Source: Rhodospirillales bacterium (GTDB lineage Bacteria > Pseudomonadota > Alphaproteobacteria > Rhodospirillales > SHVQ01). From it: 64,000 bases of DNA. Numbering within the stretch: position 1 is the first letter of the stretch; each line of letters opens with the position of its first letter. Below, one piece after another: positions 35,938 to 49,719 of the stretch. The notes below the pieces were generated by a model that saw nothing but the letters and a program-made list of their open reading frames with translations, had not been told where the DNA came from and searched no databases. The translations under genes and the position numbers were made by a program. The DNA is taken from the NCBI GenBank assembly GCA_009694195.1, contig SHVQ01000005.1, forward strand, positions 1 through 64,000, given 5' to 3'.

Positions 35938-37545
35938 GTGAATGCTTCGCGCAATCCTCAAAGCAAATTTGGTCTCGACAACCAGGGCATCCGCGATGTC
36001 AAGGCTGCCCATTGGAACCGGACGGTTCCGGAGCTCTATGAGGAGGCGATTCGGCGCGGCGAGGCGCAGCTGGCCGAGGGCGGCGCGCTGGTGGCACTGA
36101 CGGGACAGCACACGGGCCGTTCGCCGAATGACAAGTTCATCGTCGACGAGCCGTCCATCCACGAGACCATCCGGTGGGGAAAGATCAACCGCCCGATCTC
36201 GGAAGCCCAGTTCGATCGCGTCCATCAGAAGATGATCGCGCACCTGCAATCGCGCGAGATTTTCGTCCGCGACGTCTACGCCGGCGCGAGCCCCCGCTAC
36301 CGATTGAAAGCGCGCATCATCACCGAGCAGGCGTGGCACAACATGTTCGCCAACAACATGTTCATTCGGCCGCCCGCCGGGGACCTTCTCGATTTCAAGC
36401 CCGACTTCACGGTCATCCAAGCACCGAGCCTGCAGGCGGACCCGAAGACGGACGGCACCAATTCCGGCGTCTTTATCCTGATGAACCTGGCGAAGCGTCT
36501 CGTCCTCATCGGCGGAACCTCGTACGCGGGCGAGATCAAGAAATCGATTTTCTCGGTTTTGAATTATTTTCTGCCGGCCGAGGGCGTGCTGCCGATGCAC
36601 TGCTCGGCCAACATCGGACCTTCAGGCGACACGGCCATCTTCTTCGGATTGTCCGGCACCGGAAAGACCACTCTTTCGGCCGATCCGAAGCGCACGCTGA
36701 TCGGCGACGACGAGCACGGCTGGGGCCCCGACGGCGTCTTCAATTTCGAGGGCGGCTGCTACGCCAAGGTCATCAATCTCAGCGCCGCCGAAGAGCCGGA
36801 GATCCACCGCACCACCTGCATGTTCGGCACAATCCTCGAAAACGTGGTGATGGACCCGGTGACGCGCGAGCTCGATCTCCACGACAGCACGCTCACCGAG
36901 AACACGCGCGCGTCCTATGCGCTCGACCGCATCCCCAACGCATCCGAGACTGGAACCGGCGGGCACCCCAAGAACATCGTCATGCTCGCGTGCGACGCTT
37001 TCGGCGTGCTGCCGCCGATCAGCCAGCTCGAGCCCGAACAGGCGATGTACCATTTCCTTTCCGGCTATACGGCGAAAGTCGCCGGGACCGAGAAAGGCGT
37101 GAAGGAGCCGCAGGCCACGTTCTCCACCTGCTTCGGCGCCCCCTTCATGCCGCGCCATCCGGCCGTCTATGCGAAGCTGCTGGGCGAGAAGATGGCGCGC
37201 TACAAGGCGAAGTGCTGGCTGGTGAACACGGGCTGGAGCGGCGGCGGCTACGGCGTCGGCAGCCGCATGCGCATCACGTACACCCGGGCGATGATCAACG
37301 CGGCGCTCGACGGGCGCCTTGCGCAGGCCTCGTTCGCGCTCGACCCCAATTTCGGCGTGCTGGTTCCCGACCAGTGCCCGGGCGTGCCGGCGGAGGTCCT
37401 CAATCCGCGCAACACGTGGAAGGACAAGGCCGCCTACGACGAGCGGGCGCGCAACCTCACGCGCCGCTTCGCCGAGAACTTCAAGCAGTTCGAAGGCGCC
37501 GTCGATGCGAAGGTGAAAGCCGCGGCGATCCGCGCGGCGGCGTAA
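35938..37545 (+). CDS. pckA: Phosphoenolpyruvate carboxykinase (ATP)
   Basis: A 535-residue gluconeogenic enzyme converting oxaloacetate and ATP to PEP, CO2 and ADP. Features are GRSPNDKFIVDEP, the kinase loop GLSGTGKTTLS at 237–247, the metal site around LIGDDEHGWGPDGVFNFEGGCYAK, and NTGWSGGGYG. GTG 35938 is chosen because GAGGAAA lies before it and the protein then has the standard length and start; a longer frame begins inside the HugZ gene. It lies near chvI, which in agrobacteria regulates pckA. Confidence 0.97.
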   Translation: MNASRNPQSKFGLDNQGIRDVKAAHWNRTVPELYEEAIRRGEAQLAEGGALVALTGQHTGRSPNDKFIVDEPSIHETIRWGKINRPISEAQFDRVHQKMIAHLQSREIFVRDVYAGASPRYRLKARIITEQAWHNMFANNMFIRPPAGDLLDFKPDFTVIQAPSLQADPKTDGTNSGVFILMNLAKRLVLIGGTSYAGEIKKSIFSVLNYFLPAEGVLPMHCSANIGPSGDTAIFFGLSGTGKTTLSADPKRTLIGDDEHGWGPDGVFNFEGGCYAKVINLSAAEEPEIHRTTCMFGTILENVVMDPVTRELDLHDSTLTENTRASYALDRIPNASETGTGGHPKNIVMLACDAFGVLPPISQLEPEQAMYHFLSGYTAKVAGTEKGVKEPQATFSTCFGAPFMPRHPAVYAKLLGEKMARYKAKCWLVNTGWSGGGYGVGSRMRITYTRAMINAALDGRLAQASFALDPNFGVLVPDQCPGVPAEVLNPRNTWKDKAAYDERARNLTRRFAENFKQFEGAVDAKVKAAAIRAAA

Positions 37546-37565
37546 CGGCCGGCTCGGCGCCGCTC

Positions 37566-37946
37566 TCAACGGTGTCTCGCCGCGGTCCAAGCGAGCGCCG
37601 CCCAGCCGAGCATGAAGAAAAGGCCGCCGACGGGCGCGGCGCCCGCAACGAAGATTCGCCCCGTGAGCCCGAAGGCGTAGAGAGTCCCACTGAAGAGGAG
37701 GGTGCCCGCGATAAACGCGGCGCCGGCGATATGCACGGAGGCCGCGCGCCTGGTTTCCGGCCGCGATGCGAGCCAGGCGACGGCGAGAAGGGCGAGCGCG
37801 TGCACGAGATGATAGAGGACGCCCGTGCGGAACGCATCGCGGAGATGCGGGTCGCCCTGCAGACCGTGCGCCCCATACGCGCCGGCGATCACCGCGAGAA
37901 GGCCGCTCAAGGAGCCGAGGAAAAGCCAGAGACGCCAGCCGGTCAC
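37566..37946 (-). CDS. DUF423-family small membrane protein
   Basis: A 126-residue protein with four predicted transmembrane segments and the DUF423 signature: GAYGAHGLQ near the N-terminus, YHLVHALALLAVA, and GTLLFSGTLYA...APVGGLFFMLGWAAL. The function of the family is unknown. The start is GTG 37946, overlapping the upstream stop as GTGA. It converges with pckA 20 bases away. Confidence 0.9.
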   Translation of the reverse strand: MTGWRLWLFLGSLSGLLAVIAGAYGAHGLQGDPHLRDAFRTGVLYHLVHALALLAVAWLASRPETRRAASVHIAGAAFIAGTLLFSGTLYAFGLTGRIFVAGAAPVGGLFFMLGWAALAWTAARHR

Positions 37947-38830
37947 GAGCGATCCCGCCGCAATGTCTCAAGGTCGAGCTGAAGCCTGACCTTTCCCCGC
38001 AACCGGCGCAGAGCCGAATGCCGTTCCCGTTTTCGACGGGAACCGCCGGAGCCGAGCTCTTCCAGCCGGACGGGCGGCCGGTCGGGAAACTTGACGATCA
38101 ACTCCAAATCCCCGCTCATGGCCTTGAGGAAACTGCGCAGCGTCGAGATGTACATGTCGCTCCGCGTCTCCAGCTTCGGAACCGCGTCCTGCCCCACTTT
38201 CAGCCGTTTCGCGATAACGGTTTGCGTCTTGCCGATGGCCTTGCGAAGGGCCTGAAGGGACATCTCCTCGGCGATGAGCCGCCGCGCGCGCGCCTCGATC
38301 TTCCGGCGCTCGCTCGCGGGAAGTGCAGCGATGACCTCGTTCAGCGACCGTGGCGTCTTCGGCCAAATCTGACTGGCCCCGTTCAATCGCTTGAATTCGG
38401 AGACGCCGAGTTGGCCGCGCTTCCGCGCTTTAGAGCCCCGTTTAGCCAACCGCTTCGCGACAGCGGCGTAAGGCGCTTCCCACATTTCGCGCGGATCGAG
38501 TGTGGCGCTGTTAAGCAACACGAGAAGCACCACATCACATGCAGCACCCTGCTTAATGCGACCGATACGCTGACCCGGCTTCGCATCTTCGCCGTAGGCG
38601 CGGCCTTTGATCTCGATACGCTGCGATCCTTCAGGTGTCCGACGAATGGCGTCATAACCAGACGTGCGCGGCGGAGCGGGTTCAAGGTCGAGGATTTTAG
38701 CAGCGACATACTCGGCAACTTCGCCCGTGACCCCCAACGGCTTTCCGGTCAGCCGGTAATATTCGGCAGCAAGTGGCTTTACGGCCTTTAGTAACTCGCG
38801 CAAACGCTGAGCTACCGCAGTTTCGGTCAT
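37943..38830 (-). CDS. Fusion of a DUF6998-like putative PD-(D/E)xK domain with a HigA-like HTH domain
   Basis: A 295-residue protein in two parts. The N-terminal part (about residues 1–120) contains SGYDAIRRT...QRIEIKGR, an Asp followed by Glu-x-Lys as in PD-(D/E)xK nucleases, then CDVVLLVLLN and a WEAPY segment; it resembles DUF6998 proteins. The C-terminal part (about 165–260) resembles XRE/HigA-type antitoxins: MSLQALRKAIGKTQTVIAKRLKVGQ, then SDMYISTLRSFLKAMSGDLELI. GAGATGG precedes ATG 38830. The region 38360–38880 has less G/C-biased third positions than its neighbours, which suggests transfer. Its function is unknown. Confidence 0.75.
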   Translation of the reverse strand: MTETAVAQRLRELLKAVKPLAAEYYRLTGKPLGVTGEVAEYVAAKILDLEPAPPRTSGYDAIRRTPEGSQRIEIKGRAYGEDAKPGQRIGRIKQGAACDVVLLVLLNSATLDPREMWEAPYAAVAKRLAKRGSKARKRGQLGVSEFKRLNGASQIWPKTPRSLNEVIAALPASERRKIEARARRLIAEEMSLQALRKAIGKTQTVIAKRLKVGQDAVPKLETRSDMYISTLRSFLKAMSGDLELIVKFPDRPPVRLEELGSGGSRRKRERHSALRRLRGKVRLQLDLETLRRDRS

Positions 38831-38913
38831 TCGCCATCTCGTCAAATCATCGCTCGTTCGAATTCGGGGAAACTACATTCTCGTTCGGCTAAGTTGCCAC
38901 GGCCTGCAGCTCC

Positions 38914-43464
<4,551 letters not shown>

Positions 43465-43475
43465 GGCGATCTCCC

Positions 43476-44930
43476 TCAGGACGCCTTGGCGAGCCCGCGA
43501 AGCGATTGGCTGCGCGACTGCTCCTGAACGTAACGATGGATGCCGTCGGCCGCGTCGCGGCCGTCGCGGATCGCCCAGACGACGAGAGAAGCGCCGCGGA
43601 TGATGTCGCCGGCGGCGAACACGCCCGGCACGTGGGTCATCTTGGTCGTCTCGTCGACCACCAGGGTGCCGGCCTTGCTAACCGCGAGGTTCGCCTCGCC
43701 GAACAGCGCCGGCAGGTCCTCGGGATCGAATCCGAGCGCCTTGATCACCAGATTGGCCGCGAGGGTGGAGGACGAATTGGGGATCGGATGCGGCGTCTGG
43801 CGGCCCGACGAATCCGGCACGCCCAGATGGATGCGGTGCGCCCGCACGCCCGTCACGTGAGAATCGCCGAGGAACGCTTCCGGCGCCGTCAGCCAGACGA
43901 ACTCGACGCCTTCCTCTTCGGCGTGCTTCACCTCCGTCGCCGAGCCCGGCATGTTACGGCGGTCGCGGCGGTAGAGGCATTTCACCGACGCCGCCCCTTG
44001 GCGGACGGCGGTACGGACGCAGTCCATGGCGGTGTCGCCGCCGCCGATCACGATCACGTTCTTGGCCCTCGCGTCGAGCGCGCCCGAATCGAAGGCGGGG
44101 ACGGCATCGCCGAGCCCCTTCCGGTTCGACGCCGTGAGGTAGTCCATCGCCTGCACGACGTTGGCGAGCCCGGCCCCCGGGAACTTCGCATCCCGGTAGC
44201 CGTAGACGCCGGTCGCGATAAGCACCGCGTCGTGGCGGTCGTGAATTGCCTGGAAGGCGGCGGGGCGGCTGACGTCGTGGTTGAGGCGGAAGCGGACGCC
44301 GCCCTCGGTCAAGAGCGCCGTGCGGCGTTGTACGACCTCCTTGTCGAGCTTGAAGTTGGGGATGCCGTAGAGGAGAAGCCCACCGACGCGGTCATAGCGG
44401 TCGTAGACGCGCACGCGGTAGCCGAGGCGGCGGAGACGATCGGCGGCGGCGAGCCCCGCCGGCCCCGCCCCGATGATGCCGACCGACTGCTTCAACTCGC
44501 GCACCGGCTTCGGGGGCTTCACCCAGCCCTCCTTCCACGCGGTCTCCGTGATGTACTTCTCGATCGCGCCGATGGTGACGGTGTCGTGGCGCGATTGCTC
44601 GAGCACGCAACTGCCTTCGCAGAGACGGTCGTGCGGACAGATGCGCCCGCAGATCTCCGGGAACGTGTTGGTCGACTGACTCACCTGATAGGCCTCTTCG
44701 AGCCGGCCCTCGGCCGCGAGCTTCAGCCAGTCCGGGATGTTGTTCTGCAGCGGGCAGTGGATCTGGCAGAAAGGAATGCCGCACTGCTCGCAACGGGACG
44801 CTTGCGTCGACGCTTCCGCCGGCGGGAACACGGGATAGATCTCGCGCCAGTCGCGCCGCCGTTCCGCGGCGGGCCGCTTCGCCGGCATCGCGCGCTGGAT
44901 CGCCGTGTACTGCTGCATCCGATCAGCCAT
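43476..44930 (-). CDS. gltD: Glutamate synthase small subunit
   Basis: A 484-residue flavoprotein that feeds NADPH electrons to GltB. The N-terminal domain has iron–sulfur cysteines CEQCGIPFCQIHC (47–59) and CGRICPHDRLCEGSC. The FAD site is VGIIGAGPAGLAAADRLRR, the NADPH site VIVIGGGDTAMDC, and the late FAD motif GVFAAGDIIRG. ATG 44930 is preferred over an upstream frame because GGGGGAG precedes it. The gltD–gltB order is transcribed away from uppP across a 317-bp divergent region. Confidence 0.97.
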   Translation of the reverse strand: MADRMQQYTAIQRAMPAKRPAAERRRDWREIYPVFPPAEASTQASRCEQCGIPFCQIHCPLQNNIPDWLKLAAEGRLEEAYQVSQSTNTFPEICGRICPHDRLCEGSCVLEQSRHDTVTIGAIEKYITETAWKEGWVKPPKPVRELKQSVGIIGAGPAGLAAADRLRRLGYRVRVYDRYDRVGGLLLYGIPNFKLDKEVVQRRTALLTEGGVRFRLNHDVSRPAAFQAIHDRHDAVLIATGVYGYRDAKFPGAGLANVVQAMDYLTASNRKGLGDAVPAFDSGALDARAKNVIVIGGGDTAMDCVRTAVRQGAASVKCLYRRDRRNMPGSATEVKHAEEEGVEFVWLTAPEAFLGDSHVTGVRAHRIHLGVPDSSGRQTPHPIPNSSSTLAANLVIKALGFDPEDLPALFGEANLAVSKAGTLVVDETTKMTHVPGVFAAGDIIRGASLVVWAIRDGRDAADGIHRYVQEQSRSQSLRGLAKAS

Positions 44931-45247
44931 GGCTCCCCCGGTGAACGACGAGAAAAACGTTGTTTTGCTCGTGAGAACGGCGTGGCCCTGGCATGCCAAT
45001 CGCGCACGCCGCCATCCTGCATGCGGTATTGAGCCATCGGACCTATGATTGCAAGCATAAATATGGCAGTAATGCTGACATTCTTGAAGAATCGAACGGC
45101 CTCAGGACCCTCGCAGGCCGGAGAACCTCGTCCATGACTCCCTATTAGTACCGAAATAGGACTATTGAATCGGCCGTGGCGTCACTGGCACGCTCCGCTC
45201 AATTCGGTTAATGTGCGGCCAACAGCTAGATTTTGGGGATTAGCGGG
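44931..45247. other. 317-bp divergent intergenic region between gltD and uppP
   Basis: It is noticeably more A/T-rich than the surroundings, especially 45045–45180, as expected for promoters. It contains a six-pair inverted repeat CCTATT...AATAGG (45141–45160). I could not assign a definite promoter or a binding site for a known nitrogen regulator, and I see no gene. Confidence 0.5.
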
Positions 45248-46069
45248 GTGCCGCATCTACCTATCGTCGTACTCGCGGTCGTACATGGGGTCACCGAATC
45301 CTGGCCGGTCAGCCAATGGGGCCACATACGGCTTCTCGCCATTCTGACGGGGTGGAAAGACCAAGGGCTTCTCATCGATATGGCACTGGAGGTTGGGACC
45401 CTCGGTGCCGTGTGCCTTTATTTCGGACGCGACATTTGGGCCATGCTGGCCGGCCTCGGTCGGGCGATGAAAGGCCGGCGCGATCGGGGCGCAACGCTTG
45501 CAGGCTATCTGGCCGCGGCGACGATCCCGGTCTTCGTCGCCGGTTTCGTCTTCGACCACTTCTATCCGAACGCCTTTCGCGGTCTCATCGTGATCGCGTG
45601 GACGATGTTCGGGTTCGGGATCGTCCTTTACCTGGCGGACAAGTTCGGCATGACGCTCCGGCGGATCGAGCATCTGCGGGCCGCCGACGCGGTCGTCAAC
45701 GGAATCGCTCAAGTTCTCGCCCTGATCCCGGGGACCAGCCGTTCGGGCATCACCATGTCGGCCGCCCGCATTCTTGGATTCGAGCGCGCGGACTCGGCCC
45801 GTTTCTCCATGCTGCTGTGCGTCCCGTGGATCGTCCAGGCCGCGGCCGTCGATGGATATCATTTGCTCAGGAGCGGCGGGGTCGACCTCACCACCGACGC
45901 GATGATCGCGGCGGGGTGCGCGTTCGTTTCCGCCTTCATCGCCCTCGCGATGATGATGGCGTGGCTCCGGCGCGCGACGTTCGCGCCGTTCGTCTTCTAT
46001 CGGATCGTGGTGGGCGGCCTGCTGCTGATCATCGCTTACGACCTCGTGCCCCCGCCGCCCTGGTGGTAG
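45248..46069 (+). CDS. uppP: Undecaprenyl-diphosphatase (UppP/BacA family), divergent first motif
   Basis: A 273-residue membrane protein with about eight hydrophobic segments. The second active-site motif is intact: IPGTSRSGITMSAAR. The first motif reads VHGVTESWPVSQWGH instead of about VEGLTEFLPVSSTGH. Aligned to E. coli UppP, Glu21 and His30 are kept, but Glu17 is His and Ser27 is Gln. UppP recycles the lipid carrier undecaprenyl pyrophosphate for cell-wall synthesis. GTG 45248 is the chosen start; a TTG at 45233 is also in frame. Activity may be altered. Confidence 0.8.
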   Translation: MPHLPIVVLAVVHGVTESWPVSQWGHIRLLAILTGWKDQGLLIDMALEVGTLGAVCLYFGRDIWAMLAGLGRAMKGRRDRGATLAGYLAAATIPVFVAGFVFDHFYPNAFRGLIVIAWTMFGFGIVLYLADKFGMTLRRIEHLRAADAVVNGIAQVLALIPGTSRSGITMSAARILGFERADSARFSMLLCVPWIVQAAAVDGYHLLRSGGVDLTTDAMIAAGCAFVSAFIALAMMMAWLRRATFAPFVFYRIVVGGLLLIIAYDLVPPPPWW

Positions 46070-46085
46070 CGGCGCGGCCTGTCGT

Positions 46086-47018
46086 TCAGTAGCCGCGCGC
46101 GCGGTCGACGATGTTGAGCGGCGGCTTGCCGCGCATCATCCGCTTCACATTCAGCGCGATCTCCCGGCTGGCCGACTGATAGAACGTCGGCCCGGAGGAG
46201 TGCGGCGTGATCTCGATCTTCGGATGGCGCCAGAACGGATGATCGGCCGGCAGCGGCTCGACGCGGAACGCATCGAGCGCGGCGCCCGCAAGATGGCCGG
46301 AATCGAGCGCATCGATTAGGTCCTGATCCACCACGTGCGGGCCACGCGCCGCGTTCAAGAAGAAGGCGCCCTCGGGGAGCTGGGCCAGCATCCGCGCGTT
46401 CACGATGTTCTCGGTTTCCTTCGTCAGCGGCAACAGGGCGACGAGGATATGCGTCCGCTTCAGAAACGGCGCCAAGCCGTCTTTGCCCGAGAAACACTCG
46501 ATGCCGCGGATCGTCTTCGGGGTCCGCGACCATCCGGCGACATCGAACTCGAGGGCCTTCAACTTGCGCGCTGCGTCCTGGCCGAGCTCGCCCATGCCTA
46601 TTATGCCGACGCGCCGGTCGGGCGTCAGCCATGCGGGATGGCGCAGCCAAACGTTGCGGCGGCGCTGCTCGCCGTAGACGTTGAGGTCGCGGTGGAAATG
46701 TAGGACCCAATAGATCACCCATTCCGACATGCCGCGCGTCATCGCCGGATCCACGAGGCGGACGAGGGGGATGTGGGTCGGGAGCGTCGGATCGTGAATC
46801 ATGGCGTCGACACCGGCACCGAGCGCGAACATCGCCTTCAGGTTTTTGAATTTCGCCATGTCGCCCGGCTTCGGCTTCCAAACGAGTGCGTACTCGATGT
46901 CGTCGGGATTTCCCACTTGGTCCGGAAAGACGCGGAAATCCGACTTCGGCATATGCTCCAGAAACGCGTTTCGCCAGAGGTCGGGTTTGTCGAACAGATT
47001 GTAAAACAGTATCGCCAT
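46086..47018 (-). CDS. ghrA: Glyoxylate/hydroxypyruvate reductase A (2-hydroxyacid dehydrogenase)
   Basis: A 310-residue D-2-hydroxyacid dehydrogenase of the GhrA group. The nucleotide fold is VGIIGMGELGQDAARKL. The catalytic residues lie in NAARGPHVVD, DAFRVEPLP (Glu) and ITPHSSGPT (His). The N-terminal ALGAGVDAMI and RLVDPAMTRGMSEW are typical. It reduces glyoxylate and hydroxypyruvate with NADPH. It begins six bases after yejF and is therefore probably in the same transcript, although a role in peptide uptake is not obvious. Confidence 0.92.
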   Translation of the reverse strand: MAILFYNLFDKPDLWRNAFLEHMPKSDFRVFPDQVGNPDDIEYALVWKPKPGDMAKFKNLKAMFALGAGVDAMIHDPTLPTHIPLVRLVDPAMTRGMSEWVIYWVLHFHRDLNVYGEQRRRNVWLRHPAWLTPDRRVGIIGMGELGQDAARKLKALEFDVAGWSRTPKTIRGIECFSGKDGLAPFLKRTHILVALLPLTKETENIVNARMLAQLPEGAFFLNAARGPHVVDQDLIDALDSGHLAGAALDAFRVEPLPADHPFWRHPKIEITPHSSGPTFYQSASREIALNVKRMMRGKPPLNIVDRARGY

Positions 47019-47024
47019 GCTCGT

Positions 47025-48653
47025 TCACACACCCACAATGCCCGTCTCGTCGGCTTTCATCTCGAAGGCTGCAGCGAAAAGGGCTTTGGTGTAGGGCTCC
47101 TTTGGATTGTTGAGGATCGCTTCGGCGGGTCCCTGCTCGACGACCCTACCCTGGCGCATCACCAGGATCTCGTGGGCCATCGCGCGGATCACCTTGAGGT
47201 CGTGACTGATGAACAGGTACGCGAGGTCGTGACGCTTCTGCAAGTCCTTTAGGAGCTCGACGATCTGCGCCTGCACCGACATGTCGAGAGCGCTCGTGGG
47301 CTCGTCCAGCACCATAAAGCTGGGCTTTAGAACGAGCGCACGCGCGATCGCGATGCGCTGGCGCTGGCCGCCCGAAAACTCGTGCGGGTAGCGGTCCTGC
47401 ATGGCCGGCTCGAGACCGACCTCTTCGAGCGCACGGCCGATCATCCGGCGCCGCTCGCCGTCCGGCCCGCCGAGGCCGTGAATGCGAAGCCCCTCTTCGA
47501 CGATCTGGCCGACCGAGAGCCGGGGCGAGAGCGACCCGAAGGGATCCTGGAAAACGATCTGCATCTCGCGCCGGAGCGGCCGGAGCGCCTTCGCCCGGAC
47601 GCCCTGGATCGAGCGGCCCTTGAAGACGATCTCCCCTTCGCTCCGCTCGAGCCGGAGGAGCGCCCGGCCGAGCGTGCTCTTGCCCGATCCGCTTTCGCCG
47701 ACGACGCCGACCGTGTGGCCGCGCCGCACTTCCAGCGTTATACCGTCGACCGCCTTGATGTAACCGACCGTCCGCCTGAGCACGCCCTTCTTGATCGGGA
47801 ACCACACCTTGACGTTGCGCCCGGCCATGACTTCGGGGGCGCCCGCGGGCGCCGGATCGGGCAGGCGCTTCGGCTCGGCGGCGAGTAGATGTTGGGTATA
47901 GGCGTGCCGGGGATTGTTGAAGACTCCTTGCGTCTCGCCCTGCTCGACGATCTTGCCCCGGTGCATGACGCAGACGCGATCCGCCATGCGCCGGACGATC
48001 CCAAGATCGTGAGTGATGAGCAGCATGGCCATGCCGAGCTTCTGACGGAGCTCCCTCAGCAGCTTCAGGATCTGGGCCTGGATGGTGACGTCGACCGCCG
48101 TCGTCGGCTCGTCAGCGATCAGAAGGTCCGGGTTGTTGGCGAGCGCCATCGCGATCATCACGCGCTGCTGCTGGCCGCCCGAGAACTCATGCGGGAAGGA
48201 ATCGAGCCGGCTCGCCGCCTCCCTGAGGCCGACGAGCGAGAGGAGCTCGACGACGCGGCCCCGGGCCTGCGTCCGGTCCATGTGCTTATGGACGAAGAGG
48301 ACCTCGCTGATCTGCCGCTCGATCGTGTGGAGCGGGTTCAAGGAGGTGAGCGGCTCCTGGAAAATCATGGCGATCCGGTTGCCGCGGATCGTCCGCAAAA
48401 TGTCCTCGGGCGCCCCGACCAGTTCCTGGCCGTGGAAGCGGATGCTGCCGCCGGAATGCCAGGCAAGCGGATAGGGGAGGAGTTGGAGGACCGAGAGGGC
48501 GGTCACCGATTTGCCCGATCCGCTTTCGCCGACCAGGGCGAGCGTCTCGCCCTTCTCGATGGCGAAGGAAATTCCGTCGACCGCCTTCACTTCGTTCGCA
48601 CCGCGCCTGAACGACGTCCGAAGATCCTTGATGTCGAGGAGTCTCTCCGCCAT
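47025..48653 (-). CDS. yejF: Fused ABC transporter ATPase YejF
   Basis: A 542-residue protein with two ATPase modules. The first has Walker A GESGSGKSV, signature FSGGQQQRVMIAMAL and Walker B LLIADEPTTAVD; the second has GESGSGKST, FSGGQRQRIAIARAL and FMVLDEPTSALD. Both appear active. It energises the YejABE microcin C/peptide-type importer. ATG 48653 lies five bases after the yejE stop; longer open sequence upstream is within yejE. Confidence 0.94.
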   Translation of the reverse strand: MAERLLDIKDLRTSFRRGANEVKAVDGISFAIEKGETLALVGESGSGKSVTALSVLQLLPYPLAWHSGGSIRFHGQELVGAPEDILRTIRGNRIAMIFQEPLTSLNPLHTIERQISEVLFVHKHMDRTQARGRVVELLSLVGLREAASRLDSFPHEFSGGQQQRVMIAMALANNPDLLIADEPTTAVDVTIQAQILKLLRELRQKLGMAMLLITHDLGIVRRMADRVCVMHRGKIVEQGETQGVFNNPRHAYTQHLLAAEPKRLPDPAPAGAPEVMAGRNVKVWFPIKKGVLRRTVGYIKAVDGITLEVRRGHTVGVVGESGSGKSTLGRALLRLERSEGEIVFKGRSIQGVRAKALRPLRREMQIVFQDPFGSLSPRLSVGQIVEEGLRIHGLGGPDGERRRMIGRALEEVGLEPAMQDRYPHEFSGGQRQRIAIARALVLKPSFMVLDEPTSALDMSVQAQIVELLKDLQKRHDLAYLFISHDLKVIRAMAHEILVMRQGRVVEQGPAEAILNNPKEPYTKALFAAAFEMKADETGIVGV

Positions 48654-48658
48654 GGGCC

Positions 48659-49717
48659 TCACCGGAACGCCTTGCGGGGATCGAACGCGTCGCGCACGGC
48701 CTCGCCGACGAAGATGAGCAGCGTCAGCATCACCGCCAGCACGCAAAAGCCCGCGATGCCGAGCCAGGGCGCCTGCAAGTTCGCCTTGCCCTGGTTCAGG
48801 AGCTCGCCCAACGAAGGCGACCCGGGCGGCAGGCCGAAGCCGAGGAAATCAAGCGACGTGAGGACCGTGATGGAACCGTTCAGGATGAACGGCAGGAACG
48901 TGAGCGTCGCGACCACGGCGTTCGGCAGCACGTGTTTCAGCATGATCACGGTATCGCTCGCGCCCAGGGCTTTTGCCGCGCGCACGTAGTCGAAATTGCG
49001 GGCGCGCAGGAATTCGGCCCGCACCACGCCCACGAGCGACATCCAACTGAACAGAAGGAGCAGACTCAAAAGCAGCCAAAAGGTCGGCTCCACGACGCTC
49101 GCGAGAATAATGAGCATGTAGAGCTGGGGCATGCCCGACCAGATCTCGATGAATCGTTGAAAGAAAAGATCGACCTTGCCGCCGAAGTAGCCCTGCACGG
49201 CGCCCGCCGCGATCCCGATGATGGACGAAAAAATCGTCAGCGTAAAACCGAACAGAACGGAGATGCGGAAACCGTAAATCAGCCGCGCAACCACGTCGCG
49301 CGCTTGATCGTCGGTGCCGAGCCAATTTTCGCGGCTCGGCGGGGCCGGCGCCGGAACCGGGAGATTGTAGTTGATCGTATCGTAGGAATAGTGGACCGGC
49401 GGCCACAGCATCCAACCCTTGGCATTGATGCGCTCGGCGAGATAGGGATCGCGAAAATCGGCCTCGGTCGGCAGATCGCCGCCGAACACGGTCTCGTCGT
49501 AGTCGATGAGGACGGGACAATAAAAAGCGCCGTCGTAGCGAACGAGGATCGGGCGGTCGTTGGCGATCATCTCGGCGCAGAGGCTGAGACTAAAGAGGAT
49601 CAGAAAGATCCATAGCGACCAGAACCCCCGCTTGTTATTGCGGAAATTGCGGAACCGGCGCCGCATCAGCGGCGTTATCCGAAGGCCGAGAGTCCGGTTC
49701 GTCGCGGCGCCGTCCAC
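48659..49717 (-). CDS. yejE: Peptide ABC transporter permease YejE
   Basis: A 352-residue permease with the YejE-specific N-terminus: FRNNKRGFWSLWIFLILFSLSLCAE, then IANDRPILVRYDGAFYCP. A long periplasmic stretch leads to NWLGTDDQARDVVARLIYGFRIS and the EAA loop RAAKALGASDTVIMLKHVLPNAV. GTG 49717 is preferred because GGGAGGT lies about eight bases before it, just after the yejB stop; ATG 49666 is an alternative. It is the second membrane subunit with YejB. Confidence 0.93.
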   Translation of the reverse strand: MDGAATNRTLGLRITPLMRRRFRNFRNNKRGFWSLWIFLILFSLSLCAEMIANDRPILVRYDGAFYCPVLIDYDETVFGGDLPTEADFRDPYLAERINAKGWMLWPPVHYSYDTINYNLPVPAPAPPSRENWLGTDDQARDVVARLIYGFRISVLFGFTLTIFSSIIGIAAGAVQGYFGGKVDLFFQRFIEIWSGMPQLYMLIILASVVEPTFWLLLSLLLLFSWMSLVGVVRAEFLRARNFDYVRAAKALGASDTVIMLKHVLPNAVVATLTFLPFILNGSITVLTSLDFLGFGLPPGSPSLGELLNQGKANLQAPWLGIAGFCVLAVMLTLLIFVGEAVRDAFDPRKAFR

Positions 49718-49719
49718 GC

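Noticed and set aside
45186-45203. TGGCACG resembling the -24 half of a sigma-54 promoter upstream of uppP
   Set aside because: The required GC of the -12 element is two bases out of register, so it does not match the consensus spacing.
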